Shown: in pieces, positions 40,090-47,689 of the stretch
How positions within the stretch are numbered: position 1 is the first letter of the stretch
Layout of the letters: each line of letters opens with the position of its first letter
Source: Microbacterium indicum DSM 19969
Lineage (GTDB): Bacteria > Actinomycetota > Actinomycetes > Actinomycetales > Microbacteriaceae
Direction of reading: 5' to 3'
DNA length: 64,000 bases
NCBI RefSeq assembly: GCF_000422385.1
Contig: NZ_AULR01000003.1
Coordinates: 1-64,000, forward strand
Position numbers and translations under genes: made by a program
The notes under the pieces: model-generated
The model's database searches: none
What the model was told of the DNA's origin: nothing
The model's input: the letters and a program-made list of their open reading frames with translations, nothing else

Positions 40090-40146
40090 TTCGTCGTGCC
40101 CGGGGTGGGTCCGGCCGGTGGGTGCTCCGCCGCCCGGGCGCACGAC

Positions 40147-40213
40147 TACGGCAGTTTCAGCCGCGGGGTCGGGTTCTGCGGCGTGTCGGGCTCCCCCGGC
40201 TGATTTCTGCCGT
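40147..40213. repeat. 67-bp hairpin repeat downstream of clpC, copy 1
   Basis: It starts TACGGCAGTTT and ends CTGCCGT, with inverted ends, and contains CCGCGGGGTCGGGTTCTGCG. Copies of identical length lie at 40309 and 40427. The region 40090-40552 contains only these repeats and diverged linkers; no gene was recognised. Confidence 0.85.
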
Positions 40214-40308
40214 CGTCCTGCGCGGCGGGGATCCGCGGGTCGCTCGGCCGCCGTCGTGCCCGGGGTGGGTCCGGCCGGTGGGGTGCTCGGCCGCCCCGGG
40301 TGCAGGAG

Positions 40309-40375
40309 TACGGCAGTTTCGGCCGCGGGGTCGGGTTCTGCGGCGTGTCGGGCACCCGCGGCTGTTTTCTGCCGT
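40309..40375. repeat. 67-bp hairpin repeat downstream of clpC, copy 2
   Basis: Nearly identical to copy 3 and close to copy 1. The flanking GTCGTCCTGCGCG and GGGGATCCGCGG are shared as well, so the duplicated unit is longer than the hairpin. Confidence 0.85.
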
Positions 40376-40426
40376 CGTCCTGCGCGGCGGGGATCCGCGG
40401 GCCGCTCGGCCGCCCCGGCGCAGGAG

Positions 40427-40493
40427 TACGGCAGTTTCGGCCGCGGGGTCGGGTTCTGCGGCGTGTCGGGCACCCGCGGCTGTTTTCCGCCGT
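40427..40493. repeat. 67-bp hairpin repeat downstream of clpC, copy 3
   Basis: It ends CCGCCGT instead of CTGCCGT, which weakens the stem by one pair. It is followed by GTCGTCCTGCGCG and then the promoter region of the GNAT gene at 40553. Confidence 0.85.
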
Positions 40494-40552
40494 CGTCCTG
40501 CGCGCCGCGGGCCTTCGGCATATTCGGAACCCCGCGTCCTACCCTGGGGCGG

Positions 40553-41059
40553 ATGGTCGAATTCACCCTGCGCCCCGCGCGCGCCGAAGACATGGACGAC
40601 GTGCACCGCATGCTGCAGCCGTACGTCCTGCGGCGCATCCTGCTGGGCAAGGACCTCGTGGTGCTGTACGAGGCGACGCAGGAGTTCGTCGTCGCCGTCG
40701 ACGCGCACGACCGGGTGATCGGCTGCGGCGCCCTCCACGTCATGTGGGAGGACCTCGGCGAGGTCCGCACCCTCCTCGTCGCCGACGAGTGGCTCCACAC
40801 GGGCGTCGGGCGCGCGATCGTCGAACGCCTCGAGGCCAACGCCCGCGAGCTCGGCCTCACGCGCCTGTTCTGCCTCACCTTCGAGACGGCGTTCTTCCAT
40901 CGCCGCGGCTTCGAGGAGATCGGCGAGCACGTCGTCTCGCCCGACGTCTATTCGCAGCTCGTGCGCAGCCCCGACGAGGGCATCGCCGAGTTCCTCGACC
41001 TCGCGCACGTGAAGCCCAACACCCTCGGCAACACGCGCATGCTCAAGCGGCTGGTCTGA
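40553..41059 (+). CDS. Amino-acid N-acetyltransferase (short N-acetylglutamate synthase type)
   Basis: A GNAT-fold protein of 168 aa. RPARAEDMDDVHRML begins the fold, VIGCGALHVMWEDLGEVRTLLV is strand 4 and its approach (cited by position, about 58-79), GVGRAIVERLEA near 87 is the acetyl-CoA loop, and CLTFETAFFHRRGFEEI near 110 is typical of ArgA-like enzymes. It would acetylate glutamate, the first step of arginine synthesis, as in the short mycobacterial enzyme. The 1-bp gap to the next gene suggests an operon. Confidence 0.8.
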   Translation: MVEFTLRPARAEDMDDVHRMLQPYVLRRILLGKDLVVLYEATQEFVVAVDAHDRVIGCGALHVMWEDLGEVRTLLVADEWLHTGVGRAIVERLEANARELGLTRLFCLTFETAFFHRRGFEEIGEHVVSPDVYSQLVRSPDEGIAEFLDLAHVKPNTLGNTRMLKRLV

Positions 41060-41060
41060 C

Positions 41061-41732
41061 GTGTTCGCCCGCAGGCCGTCGAAGGCCGTCCTCCGGCGCC
41101 GGCGCCTCGTGGTCGGATGCCTCGGGCTGATCGTCTTCGCCGCGATCGTCGTCGGCATCGTGCTCGGCGTGCAGTGGCTCGTGCGGGCGCAGCCGTGGAA
41201 CGACCTGCCGTTCGTCGGCAGCTCCGCGGCCGAGGCGACGGCGACGCCGGATCCGGTCCCCACGCTGTTCCCGACGGATGCGGCCGACGCGTCGCCGAAC
41301 CCCTCGGCCGACCCGTCGGCGACGCCCGAAGCGTGCGCGAACGGGTCCCTCGAGGTGTCCGCCGTGCTCGACGGATCCACGTACGCCGCCGACCAGGACC
41401 CGCAGCTGTCGATGCAGCTCACGAACGTCGGCGGCGCCGACTGCGTGGTCAACGTCGGCACGACGCAGCAGGCGTTCGAGATCACGAGCGGATCCGACAC
41501 CTGGTGGCGTTCGACCGACTGCCAGACCGAGCCGGCGGATCAGTGGGTGACGATCGCGGCGGGCCAGTCGGTGTCGTCGAGCGAACCGCTGACGTGGGAT
41601 CGGACCCGCTCGTCGACCGACACCTGCGATTCCGACAGCCGCCCCGCGGCGACGGGCGGCGGTGCGACCTACGCGCTCACCGTGTCGCTGGGCGACGTCA
41701 CGAGCGAGCCCGTCAGCTTCATCCTCGAGTGA
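41061..41732 (+). CDS. Membrane-anchored hypothetical protein
   Basis: A protein of 223 aa. Basic N-terminus, one membrane segment (residues about 17-38, CLGLIVFAAIVVGIVLG), a Pro/Ala/Asp/Thr-rich linker (about 55-90) and an extracytoplasmic beta-rich domain with four Cys, similar in layout to DUF4232-type surface domains. No enzyme motif. GTG start at 41061, 1 bp after the upstream stop. Confidence 0.7.
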   Translation: MFARRPSKAVLRRRRLVVGCLGLIVFAAIVVGIVLGVQWLVRAQPWNDLPFVGSSAAEATATPDPVPTLFPTDAADASPNPSADPSATPEACANGSLEVSAVLDGSTYAADQDPQLSMQLTNVGGADCVVNVGTTQQAFEITSGSDTWWRSTDCQTEPADQWVTIAAGQSVSSSEPLTWDRTRSSTDTCDSDSRPAATGGGATYALTVSLGDVTSEPVSFILE

Positions 41733-41749
41733 ATACGTAGGCTGGGGGC

Positions 41750-42160
41750 ATGGCCTCCCAGCGCAAGAAGTCGGTCGCGGCCGACCCGAACGAGTTCCGG
41801 TCGGAGGCGCTCGCGCAGGCGCTCGAGAAGCAGGACATGGCGGCCGTCGCGCTGGCGCTGCGCAACGGCAACACGATCGTCCCGCTGATCAAGCCCGGCC
41901 CGCGCGACAACCCGCTCGACGGCGGCGAGGTGTGGACCTACCGCGATGCGTCGACGGGCGACGTCGCCCTCCTGCTGTTCAGCGACGCGCGCAACAAGCC
42001 CAAGAACCTGCCGCCGGGCGTCGGGGTCTACTCGCCCGCCTGGCTCGCGTCGTTCCTCACGCAGTACCACGACGAGATCACGACCGTGTTCCTCGACATC
42101 GCGGGCCCGCACGCGATGCAGGCGTCGCCTGCGGATCTCCTCGAGGCGCTGCGCTCCTGA
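41750..42160 (+). CDS. SseB-like hypothetical protein
   Basis: A small soluble protein of 136 aa. VPLIKPGPRDNP, then VWTYRDASTGDVALLLFSD and PPGVGVYSPAWLASFL, recall the SseB N-terminal domain found in many actinobacterial proteins of unknown role. It sits 36 bp before radA on the same strand. Low certainty on family, high certainty that it is coding. Confidence 0.65.
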   Translation: MASQRKKSVAADPNEFRSEALAQALEKQDMAAVALALRNGNTIVPLIKPGPRDNPLDGGEVWTYRDASTGDVALLLFSDARNKPKNLPPGVGVYSPAWLASFLTQYHDEITTVFLDIAGPHAMQASPADLLEALRS

Positions 42161-42196
42161 TCCTCGTCTGTCAGGGGTCGCTTCTACGCTGAGATC

Positions 42197-43564
42197 ATGG
42201 CTTCGAAGCGATCCGCCGCCCCCGCGTACGTGTGCACCGAGTGCGGGTGGACGACGGCGAAGTGGGTGGGTCGCTGCGGCGAGTGCCAGCAGTGGGGCAC
42301 GGTCGTCGAGCAGGGCGCGAAGCAGGGGCTCGAGGCGCGGTCGGTGCCGTCGCTCGCCCCGACGTCGCCCGCGCGCCCGATCACCGAGGTCACGACGGCC
42401 GATGCGCCGCGACGCCGCAGCGGCGTCGGCGAGTTCGACCGCGTCCTGGGCGGGGGAGTTGTGCCGGGCGTGGCGATCCTCCTGTCGGGCGAGCCGGGCG
42501 TCGGGAAGTCGACGCTGCTGCTCGAGGTCGCGGCGCGGGCCGCTGCCGAGGGGCGCCGCGTGCTGTATGTCAGCGCCGAGGAGTCGGTCGCCCAGGTGCG
42601 GCTGCGCGCCGAGCGCACGAACGCGCTCCAGCCGAGCCTCTTCCTCGCGAGCGAGAGCGACCTCGCGACGATCCTCGGGCACATCGACGCGGTCGAGCCC
42701 GATCTCCTGATCGTCGACTCGGTCCAGACGGTCGCGTCGAGCCTGCTCGACGGCGCGGCGGGCATGCCCGGCCAGGTGCGAGAGGTCGCGTCGACCCTGA
42801 TTCGCGTGGCGAAGCAGCGCGCCCTGCCGCTCGTCCTCGTGGGGCACGTCACGAAGGACGGATCCGTCGCTGGCCCCCGCGTGCTCGAGCACCTCGTCGA
42901 CGTCGTGTGCCAGTTCGAGGGCGACAGGCAGACCTCGCTGCGGTTCATCCGAGCGCTCAAGAACCGCTTCGGCCCGACCGACGAGGTGGGCTGCTTCGAG
43001 ATGGCGGGCGACGGGATCCGCGAGGTCCCCGACCCGTCCGCCCTCTTCATCTCTCAGGGCGAGCCGGCGTCGGGCACGTGCGTCGGCATCTCCCTCGAGG
43101 GGAAGCGCGCGCTGCCCGTCGAGGTGCAGGCGCTGACGATCGCGGGCAACCCCGCGAACCCCCGCCGCGTCGTCTCCGGCGTCGACCGGGCGCGCGTCGA
43201 CATGGTCCTCGCGGTGCTCGAGAAGCGCGCTGGCGTGCAGACGAGCAACGTCGACGTGTACGTGTCGACGGTCGGGGGCGTGCGCTTCACCGAGCCTGCG
43301 GCCGACCTCGCGATCGCCGTCGCCGTCGCCGGGGCCCTGCAGGAGTTCACGGTGCCCAAGAGCACGGCGGTCGCGGGCGAGCTCTCGCTCGCGGGCGAGG
43401 TGCGTCCCGTCACGCAGGCGGCGCAGCGCCGCGGCGAGGCGAAGAGGCTCGGCTACACGGCCGTCGTCGACGATCGGCAGAAGACGCTGCACGCCGCGCT
43501 CGCGAGCCTCCGCGGGGCGCCGCGACGCGGGCGTACGCGTGACGAGGACATCCCCAAGTTCTGA
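42197..43564 (+). CDS. radA: DNA repair protein RadA (Sms)
   Basis: A protein of 455 aa, the normal length. Zinc finger CTEC...CGEC at residues about 11-31, RecA-like Walker A GEPGVGKSTLL near 97, the diagnostic KNRFG motif near 255 and a C-terminal Lon-like domain (about 285-455, VGGVRFTEPAADLAIAVAV near 357). It drives branch migration during recombinational repair. Ends 65 bp before the tRNA-Ser gene. Confidence 0.97.
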   Translation: MASKRSAAPAYVCTECGWTTAKWVGRCGECQQWGTVVEQGAKQGLEARSVPSLAPTSPARPITEVTTADAPRRRSGVGEFDRVLGGGVVPGVAILLSGEPGVGKSTLLLEVAARAAAEGRRVLYVSAEESVAQVRLRAERTNALQPSLFLASESDLATILGHIDAVEPDLLIVDSVQTVASSLLDGAAGMPGQVREVASTLIRVAKQRALPLVLVGHVTKDGSVAGPRVLEHLVDVVCQFEGDRQTSLRFIRALKNRFGPTDEVGCFEMAGDGIREVPDPSALFISQGEPASGTCVGISLEGKRALPVEVQALTIAGNPANPRRVVSGVDRARVDMVLAVLEKRAGVQTSNVDVYVSTVGGVRFTEPAADLAIAVAVAGALQEFTVPKSTAVAGELSLAGEVRPVTQAAQRRGEAKRLGYTAVVDDRQKTLHAALASLRGAPRRGRTRDEDIPKF

Positions 43565-43629
43565 CACGCCCAGGGGATCCCCAGCGCGAGGATTTGGCCG
43601 CCCGGTCACCCATCCGTAAGCTTGACCTC

Positions 43630-43720
43630 GGTGACGTGTCCGAGCGGCCGAAGGTGCAACTCTCGAAAAGTTGTGTGCGGTAACCCCGCACCGTGGGTTC
43701 AAATCCCACCGTCACCGCCA
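43630..43720 (+). tRNA. tRNA-Ser (anticodon CGA)
   Basis: A 91-nt gene including the encoded CCA. The acceptor GGTGACG pairs with CGTCACC, the anticodon stem CAACT/AGTTG encloses the loop CTCGAAA (anticodon CGA), and a long variable arm (TGCGG...CCGCA) marks a class II tRNA. The T arm is GTGGG-TTCAAAT-CCCAC. Its last 24 bases form the attachment site of the integrated element downstream. Confidence 0.95.
43697..43720. repeat. attL core, 24-bp direct repeat (tRNA 3' end)
   Basis: GTTCAAATCCCACC followed by GTCACCGCCA, identical to 53387-53410. It lies inside the T arm and acceptor of tRNA-Ser, the usual target of tyrosine integrases. Confidence 0.9.
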
Positions 43721-43727
43721 GAGAGCA

Positions 43728-43766
43728 AGAGCCCCGATCCCTTGAAAATACAGGGATCGGGGCTCT
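43728..43766. terminator. Terminator between tRNA-Ser and integrase
   Basis: AGAGCCCCGATCCCT (43728-43742) and AGGGATCGGGGCTCT (43752-43766) form a perfect 15-bp stem followed by TTCC. It belongs to the element, because the native terminator of the tRNA now lies beyond attR at 53415. Confidence 0.85.
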
Positions 43767-43788
43767 TTCCGTATCCGGTTCAGGGCCC

Positions 43789-43808
43789 GTGACAACGCCT
43801 GTGACAAC
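43789..43808. repeat. Left arm-type sites (GTGACAAC x2)
   Basis: GTGACAAC at 43789 and 43801, then CTCACGCG at the end of the integrase gene. The same words occur in the same order and orientation near the right end (53262-53299). Likely integrase arm-binding sites. Confidence 0.5.
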
Positions 43809-43811
43809 AAC

Positions 43812-44924
43812 TCACGCGAGCGAGGCCGCTCCGATCCGCTCAGAGCGGGCGTCATGCAGCGCCGCGGCCACGGCGTCGAGGTCGTCGTCGAATAGGTCCG
43901 CGTACGTGTCGAGCGTCATCGCTGCTGAGGCGTGCCCGAGCATCCGTTGCACGGCCTTCACGTTCGCTCCCGCTGAGATTGCGAGCGATGCCGCCGTGTG
44001 CCGTAGGTCGTGGGGCGTGACGCGTGGGAAGGTCGGATCCGCTGCTTGAGCGCGCTGCACCGCGAACGTGAACCAGCCCCGTGCGCTGTTCGGAATCCGC
44101 ATCCACGTACTGCCGTCCCCGAACAGGATCGCGTCGTGCCCCTTGCCCTCGCATGCCCGGGCGATCGCGAGCGACAGGAAAACGGGGAACGGTACCGATC
44201 GCCGCTCGTGCGTCTTCGGCGTGCCGACCTCGATATGCCCGCCGACCATGACGGCGTTCTCTTCGACCGTCACGCGCCGCCGTAGCGCGTCGACGTGCTT
44301 CACACGCAGCCCTGTCGCCTCTCCCCACCGCAGCCCTGTGTACGCGAGGAACAGCACGAGGTCGGGATAGGGCGAGGAATCCGCGAGAAGCTGCACCTGC
44401 TCATGCGAGAGGTACGCGCGCGCCTTCCCCGACTTGCGGGGGAGCGTCACACCGCGCGCCGGGTTGGCTGGGATCCGCCGATCCCTCACCGCCGTGTCGA
44501 GGATCGACGACAGGATCCCGTGAGCCCGCAGGACGGACGTCGCCGAGAGGTCGACCGATAGCTTCGACACCCATGCTTGTACTCGGCTGTGTGAGATCTT
44601 CCCGACCTGCACGTCTGCCCACGCGGGGGAGACGTGCACCCGCCACGACGATTCCAACGCCCGATAGGTCGACGGCTTGAGCGTCGACGCCTTGTGCGCG
44701 AGCCATTCCTCGCCGAGCTCCGAGGTCAGCGCGAGGGCGTCGCGGGGATCCGTCCAGGTCCCATCCGAGCGTGCGACCGTGACGCGGGCGAGGTATTCGT
44801 CGGCGTCACGCTTGCGTTTGAATCCCCGTTTGGTGTGCTGCACATGGTCCGCGTCGCGGTAGGCCACGCGGTACCGCTTTGAACCGTCCGCCAGAGCGTA
44901 TACGTGGACCGTGCCGTTAGCCAT
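43812..44924 (-). CDS. int: Tyrosine site-specific recombinase (integrase)
   Basis: A protein of 370 aa. An N-terminal arm-binding domain (VYALADGSKRYRVAYR) is followed by a SAM-like core-binding domain (about 65-160) and a catalytic domain with Arg in TGLRWGEATGL near 196, HDLRHTAASL near 308, and LGHASAAMTLDTYADLF near 331 (His and nucleophile Tyr). All catalytic residues are present, so it should be active. It ends 91 bp from the attL core in the tRNA gene. Confidence 0.95.
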   Translation of the reverse strand: MANGTVHVYALADGSKRYRVAYRDADHVQHTKRGFKRKRDADEYLARVTVARSDGTWTDPRDALALTSELGEEWLAHKASTLKPSTYRALESSWRVHVSPAWADVQVGKISHSRVQAWVSKLSVDLSATSVLRAHGILSSILDTAVRDRRIPANPARGVTLPRKSGKARAYLSHEQVQLLADSSPYPDLVLFLAYTGLRWGEATGLRVKHVDALRRRVTVEENAVMVGGHIEVGTPKTHERRSVPFPVFLSLAIARACEGKGHDAILFGDGSTWMRIPNSARGWFTFAVQRAQAADPTFPRVTPHDLRHTAASLAISAGANVKAVQRMLGHASAAMTLDTYADLFDDDLDAVAAALHDARSERIGAASLA

Positions 44925-44927
44925 CGC

Positions 44928-45530
44928 CTACTTGCCCTGGTCGCGGATCGCGAACCAGCGGTGCGCGATGCCGGAGAAGGCGCGCGTTTCCGCGGCCTCG
45001 CGGCCGAGTTCCTCCGAGAGCTTCATCGCGCGCCACCACATGCGACCGTATTCGTCGGCCTTCCTTGCCGACGCTTTGCCGTCAGCGGGCGCGATAGCGG
45101 GATAGTCGCCCGGCGTGGTCAGACGCGCACGGCCAGGCGTCGGCAGCCCTGCTGCCCGCCGAGCCATGTCGAGCCACGCGGCGGCCTCCTTCGCGGCCTT
45201 CGCCTGGGCTTTCTCGATCTCAGAGGCTGAGTGGATCTTGATGACCTTCTCGAGGTCCCCGGCGTACCCGGCGCGCCCGAAGCCGACGATGATGCCGGAC
45301 TTCTTCTTGCCATCGCCGCCGGGGATTTGCACGCGCATCCCGATCTCAGGGAGTGGACCGAGCGTCCAATCGAACGCGTAGCCCTCATCGTGCGCGCCGG
45401 ATGGCGCGTAGTCGCGGTCGAGGTCGCGATAGACGACACGGACGACTGAACGCCGCTTCTTCTCCTTCGCGAGCTCGCGCCGGTCTGCAGCCTCGCGCAG
45501 TATGCGGAGAGCAACGTCCTTGACGCTCAT
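44928..45530 (-). CDS. Hypothetical satellite protein between integrase and repressor
   Basis: A protein of 200 aa. Basic N-terminus (LREAADRRELAKEKKRR), a central part with GMRVQIPGGDGKKKSGIIVGF suggestive of a small beta-barrel, and a long Ala/Lys helix (about 105-130). No family recognised. It overlaps the repressor stop by 4 bp and stops 3 bp before int, so the three form one leftward operon. Confidence 0.7.
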   Translation of the reverse strand: MSVKDVALRILREAADRRELAKEKKRRSVVRVVYRDLDRDYAPSGAHDEGYAFDWTLGPLPEIGMRVQIPGGDGKKKSGIIVGFGRAGYAGDLEKVIKIHSASEIEKAQAKAAKEAAAWLDMARRAAGLPTPGRARLTTPGDYPAIAPADGKASARKADEYGRMWWRAMKLSEELGREAAETRAFSGIAHRWFAIRDQGK

Positions 45531-45946
45531 GACTCGGTCTCGTCGTCGTCTTGAAGCAGCGAATCGAGCTTCTCGAGGCGGGCTGACACCTGATCGAGTT
45601 CCAGGCGCAGCTCCGTGAGCTCGCGGCGGATCAGTCGATCGCGCAGTGGTCGGATTGCTTGGTTCATGCCCTTGACCAGGTCGGAGCCGCGGACAACTTC
45701 CGACCCGAGGATCTGCTTCAAGTCCTCGATCTCGCCGACTCGCAAGGGCTGTTTGTCGTTCTCCACGCGACTCACCGTCGTCGGGTGCCAGTTGCTATGC
45801 CCTGCTCGCCGCATCTGCTCGGCGAGACCGCGCTGGGACATGCCGAGGGCCTCGCGTGCGTGCTTGATGTTCGAGGAGAGGACCGGGTCGGGCCTGGGTG
45901 ACGAGTCATCTCCGATGACGATGATCCGGCGCGTCGTGTCGTCCAT
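45527..45946 (-). CDS. XRE-family repressor-like protein with C-terminal coiled coil
   Basis: A protein of 139 aa. The helix-turn-helix spans about 25-75 (ALGMSQRGLAEQMRRAG, then HPTTVSRVENDKQPL). The C-terminal helix (about 95-135, RELTELRLELDQVSARLEKLDSL cited by position) has heptad leucines and should form a coiled coil for dimerisation or to bind an antirepressor. Divergent from the AlpA/Xis-like gene over a 77-bp gap: the lysogeny switch layout. Confidence 0.85.
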   Translation of the reverse strand: MDDTTRRIIVIGDDSSPRPDPVLSSNIKHAREALGMSQRGLAEQMRRAGHSNWHPTTVSRVENDKQPLRVGEIEDLKQILGSEVVRGSDLVKGMNQAIRPLRDRLIRRELTELRLELDQVSARLEKLDSLLQDDDETES

Positions 45947-46023
45947 GTGTACACGATAACGAAGGGCGTGTTACATTGCTTGTGTCGGCGAACACGCCGC
46001 CTACACGATACAGAAGGATCACC
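45947..46023. promoter_or_regulatory. Divergent control region of the satellite
   Basis: TACACGATA occurs at 45950 and again at about 46003. CGTGTT and AACACG form a dyad around the centre. TTACAT could be a -10 box. The position between repressor and Xis-like genes makes it the probable operator region. Confidence 0.5.
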
Positions 46024-46239
46024 ATGATCGACCACGACGCCCCCGTCGAGTACGTCACCCCGAAGCAGGTGAACGAGCGCTTTCCGTGGCTGACCGTGCC
46101 CGCGCTCTCCCAGCTGCGCTACATCGGCAAGGGCCCGAAGTTCCTCAAGCCGACGCCCCGCACCGTCGTCTACCGCCTCGCCGACGTCATCGACTGGATC
46201 GAGGCCAGCGAGCGCACGAGCACCGCGGATGCCGCCTGA
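46024..46239 (+). CDS. AlpA/excisionase-like helix-turn-helix protein
   Basis: A protein of 71 aa of the HTH_17/MerR-like type: VTPKQVNERFPWLTVPALSQLRYIG, then GPKFLKPTPRTVVYRLADVIDWI (cited by position). Such proteins act as recombination directionality factors or early activators in satellites and prophages. First gene of the rightward operon; AGAAGGATC precedes the ATG. Confidence 0.8.
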   Translation: MIDHDAPVEYVTPKQVNERFPWLTVPALSQLRYIGKGPKFLKPTPRTVVYRLADVIDWIEASERTSTADAA

Positions 46240-46427
46240 TGTTCGATCCGGATTTCTGCGCCGCCGTTCACCCCGTCGCGGGGAGGGGATGCCTGAAGGC
46301 TCCCGGCCACGCGGGTCGACACCTCGCCGTGTCGGGCCCGTTTACGAATGAGAAAGCGCCCGCCGCAGGGGCAACTGCAAGCGGGCGCGAGAACCAGAGC
46401 ACCAACCATCACGAGGGAGACCAGTTC
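46239..46427 (+). other. In-frame upstream extension with a Cys/His motif
   Basis: ATG at 46239 (TGATG overlap with the previous stop) opens a 63-codon stretch in frame with the next gene. It holds FCAAVHPVAGRGCLKAPGH, a zinc-knuckle-like C-x12-C-x4-H pattern followed by GRH, common in short actinophage proteins. A stem-loop and a better ribosome site lie inside it, so it may be a separate short ORF read through only in silico. Confidence 0.4.
46356..46388. terminator. Stem-loop (attenuator-like) in the satellite early operon
   Basis: GCGCCCGC (46356-46363) pairs with GCGGGCGC (46381-46388), with an inner GCAG/CTGC. An A-rich leader with GAGGGAGA follows, then ATG 46428. The same layout (hairpin, A-rich leader, gene) recurs at 50016-50078. 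Confidence 0.5.
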
Positions 46428-46847
46428 ATGTCCAAGCCTACGCGCCGGGTACGCCCGCACCGCGTGTTCCACGAGGAGCACCGCGACGGATGGCTCATCC
46501 GCATCATCCAGCCCGACAACTACATCGACGTGTACGCGGCCCCCGCGACGTGGCCGTCGACGGCACGCTCCGAGTTCTTCGGGATGGTGCAGGAGAACTT
46601 CACCGACCGGCGGCTCACGGGCGTGCTGTTCCAGGGCGCGACGTCGCAGCACCTTGCTTGGATGCTCCGCATCCTCGACCGTGCCCGATGCGAGGACCTC
46701 GAGGATCTGCCGTGGAAGTGGCACCGCATGCCCGGGGCGCGCGTCCGAGACCTTGAGGTCGGGCACATCCTCCCCTCGGATGAGGCCGTCCTGTCCGAGG
46801 TGCGCGACATCCTCGAGCGCGCCGAGCTGGAACTCGAGGCCGCCTGA
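46428..46847 (+). CDS. Hypothetical satellite protein
   Basis: A protein of 139 aa from ATG 46428, which follows GAGGGAGA. HEEHRDGWLIRIIQPDNYIDVYAAP and a C-terminal acidic helix (VLSEVRDILERAELELEAA) are visible; otherwise there is no known domain. Starting at 46239 would give 202 aa. It overlaps the next small gene by 1 bp. Confidence 0.65.
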   Translation: MSKPTRRVRPHRVFHEEHRDGWLIRIIQPDNYIDVYAAPATWPSTARSEFFGMVQENFTDRRLTGVLFQGATSQHLAWMLRILDRARCEDLEDLPWKWHRMPGARVRDLEVGHILPSDEAVLSEVRDILERAELELEAA

Positions 46848-46999
46848 TGAGGGCCGCACAGGCCGCCCTCTGGGCGCTCGGCATGGCCGCGGGTGTCTCC
46901 TGCTTCATCCGCCTCACCGCGGACGGCTGGGCCATCATCGCCGCCGTCGCCCTCGCCGGCGTGATCCTCCTCGACCGGCGGATCAGGGCCCGCTCATGA
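46847..46999 (+). CDS. Small membrane protein of the satellite
   Basis: A protein of 50 aa: MRAAQAALWALGMAAG, then one clear hydrophobic segment AIIAAVALAGVILL and a basic end DRRIRARS. The start overlaps the upstream stop (TGATG) and the stop overlaps the next start, so it is embedded in the operon and probably real. Confidence 0.55.
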   Translation: MRAAQAALWALGMAAGVSCFIRLTADGWAIIAAVALAGVILLDRRIRARS

Positions 47000-47286
47000 T
47001 CGTGCAGTCGTCCAGGCCGGTCGAGATCCATCTCGAGCGCGACGTCGTCGACCGGGTCAGCATCGTCATCACACGCCCCGACGGCACCTTCACCGAGCGG
47101 CACATTGACGAGCCCTACGGGTCGATCTGGCACATTGCCGAGGCTGACGCGGAGCTCGCCGACGCCGCGAGCGAGATCCTCTCCGCACTCTGGCACGACA
47201 TGCACGAGGCCACGCAGCGCACCGAGCGGGGCACGCTCCGTCGTCGCCGCAACGCCGACGAGCACCTCCGGGAGCTCGAATCGTGA
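46996..47286 (+). CDS. Hypothetical satellite protein
   Basis: A protein of 96 aa. Beta-rich start (VEIHLERDVVDRVSIVITR) and a helical Glu/Arg-rich end. No family recognised. Coupled on both sides by 4-bp overlaps (TCATGA at the start, GTGA at the end). Confidence 0.6.
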   Translation: MIVQSSRPVEIHLERDVVDRVSIVITRPDGTFTERHIDEPYGSIWHIAEADAELADAASEILSALWHDMHEATQRTERGTLRRRRNADEHLRELES

Positions 47287-47672
47287 CGCCGTCGACGGCG
47301 TGGGACGAGCTCGGCGGTGCCACCCGTCGTCTGGTTGGTGCCCCTGCGGTCGCCGGGACACGGGCGAGGCCGCCGAGGGATCCCCCGCATGGCGGCACGA
47401 CCGGGAGACCCGTGCAGCGCACCGCTGACCCCCTCGGCCCGTACCTGCGTGCCGTGCTCGCCGAGAACAAGGCCCTTCGCTCCCGCATCGCCCACATGAT
47501 GCGCGAGCGGATGCCCAAGCACCTCCGCGAGCAGCACGTCGACCAGCTCCTCGACTACGCCGCCGCCCACGCGAGAGGCGACACCGCCGACGAGCTCCTC
47601 GAGGACATCTGGGCGAAGTTCCTGATCCTCCTCGACCAACCTCCCCAGACACCCGCGCGCCGAGCCGCGTGA
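47283..47672 (+). CDS. Hypothetical satellite protein
   Basis: A protein of 129 aa with a GTG start. The N-terminal third is Pro/Arg-rich and probably unstructured; the C-terminal part (LRAVLAENKALRSRI, ELLEDIWAKFLILLDQ) is helical. No family recognised. It directly precedes the Rep-like ATPase and may be a partner. Confidence 0.55.
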   Translation: MTPSTAWDELGGATRRLVGAPAVAGTRARPPRDPPHGGTTGRPVQRTADPLGPYLRAVLAENKALRSRIAHMMRERMPKHLREQHVDQLLDYAAAHARGDTADELLEDIWAKFLILLDQPPQTPARRAA

Positions 47673-47689
47673 ACTATGAAGGGCACCAT

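Noticed and set aside
40147..40493. CRISPR array
   Set aside because: Repeats are long, palindromic over their whole length, unequally spaced and share linker sequence; there are no cas genes.
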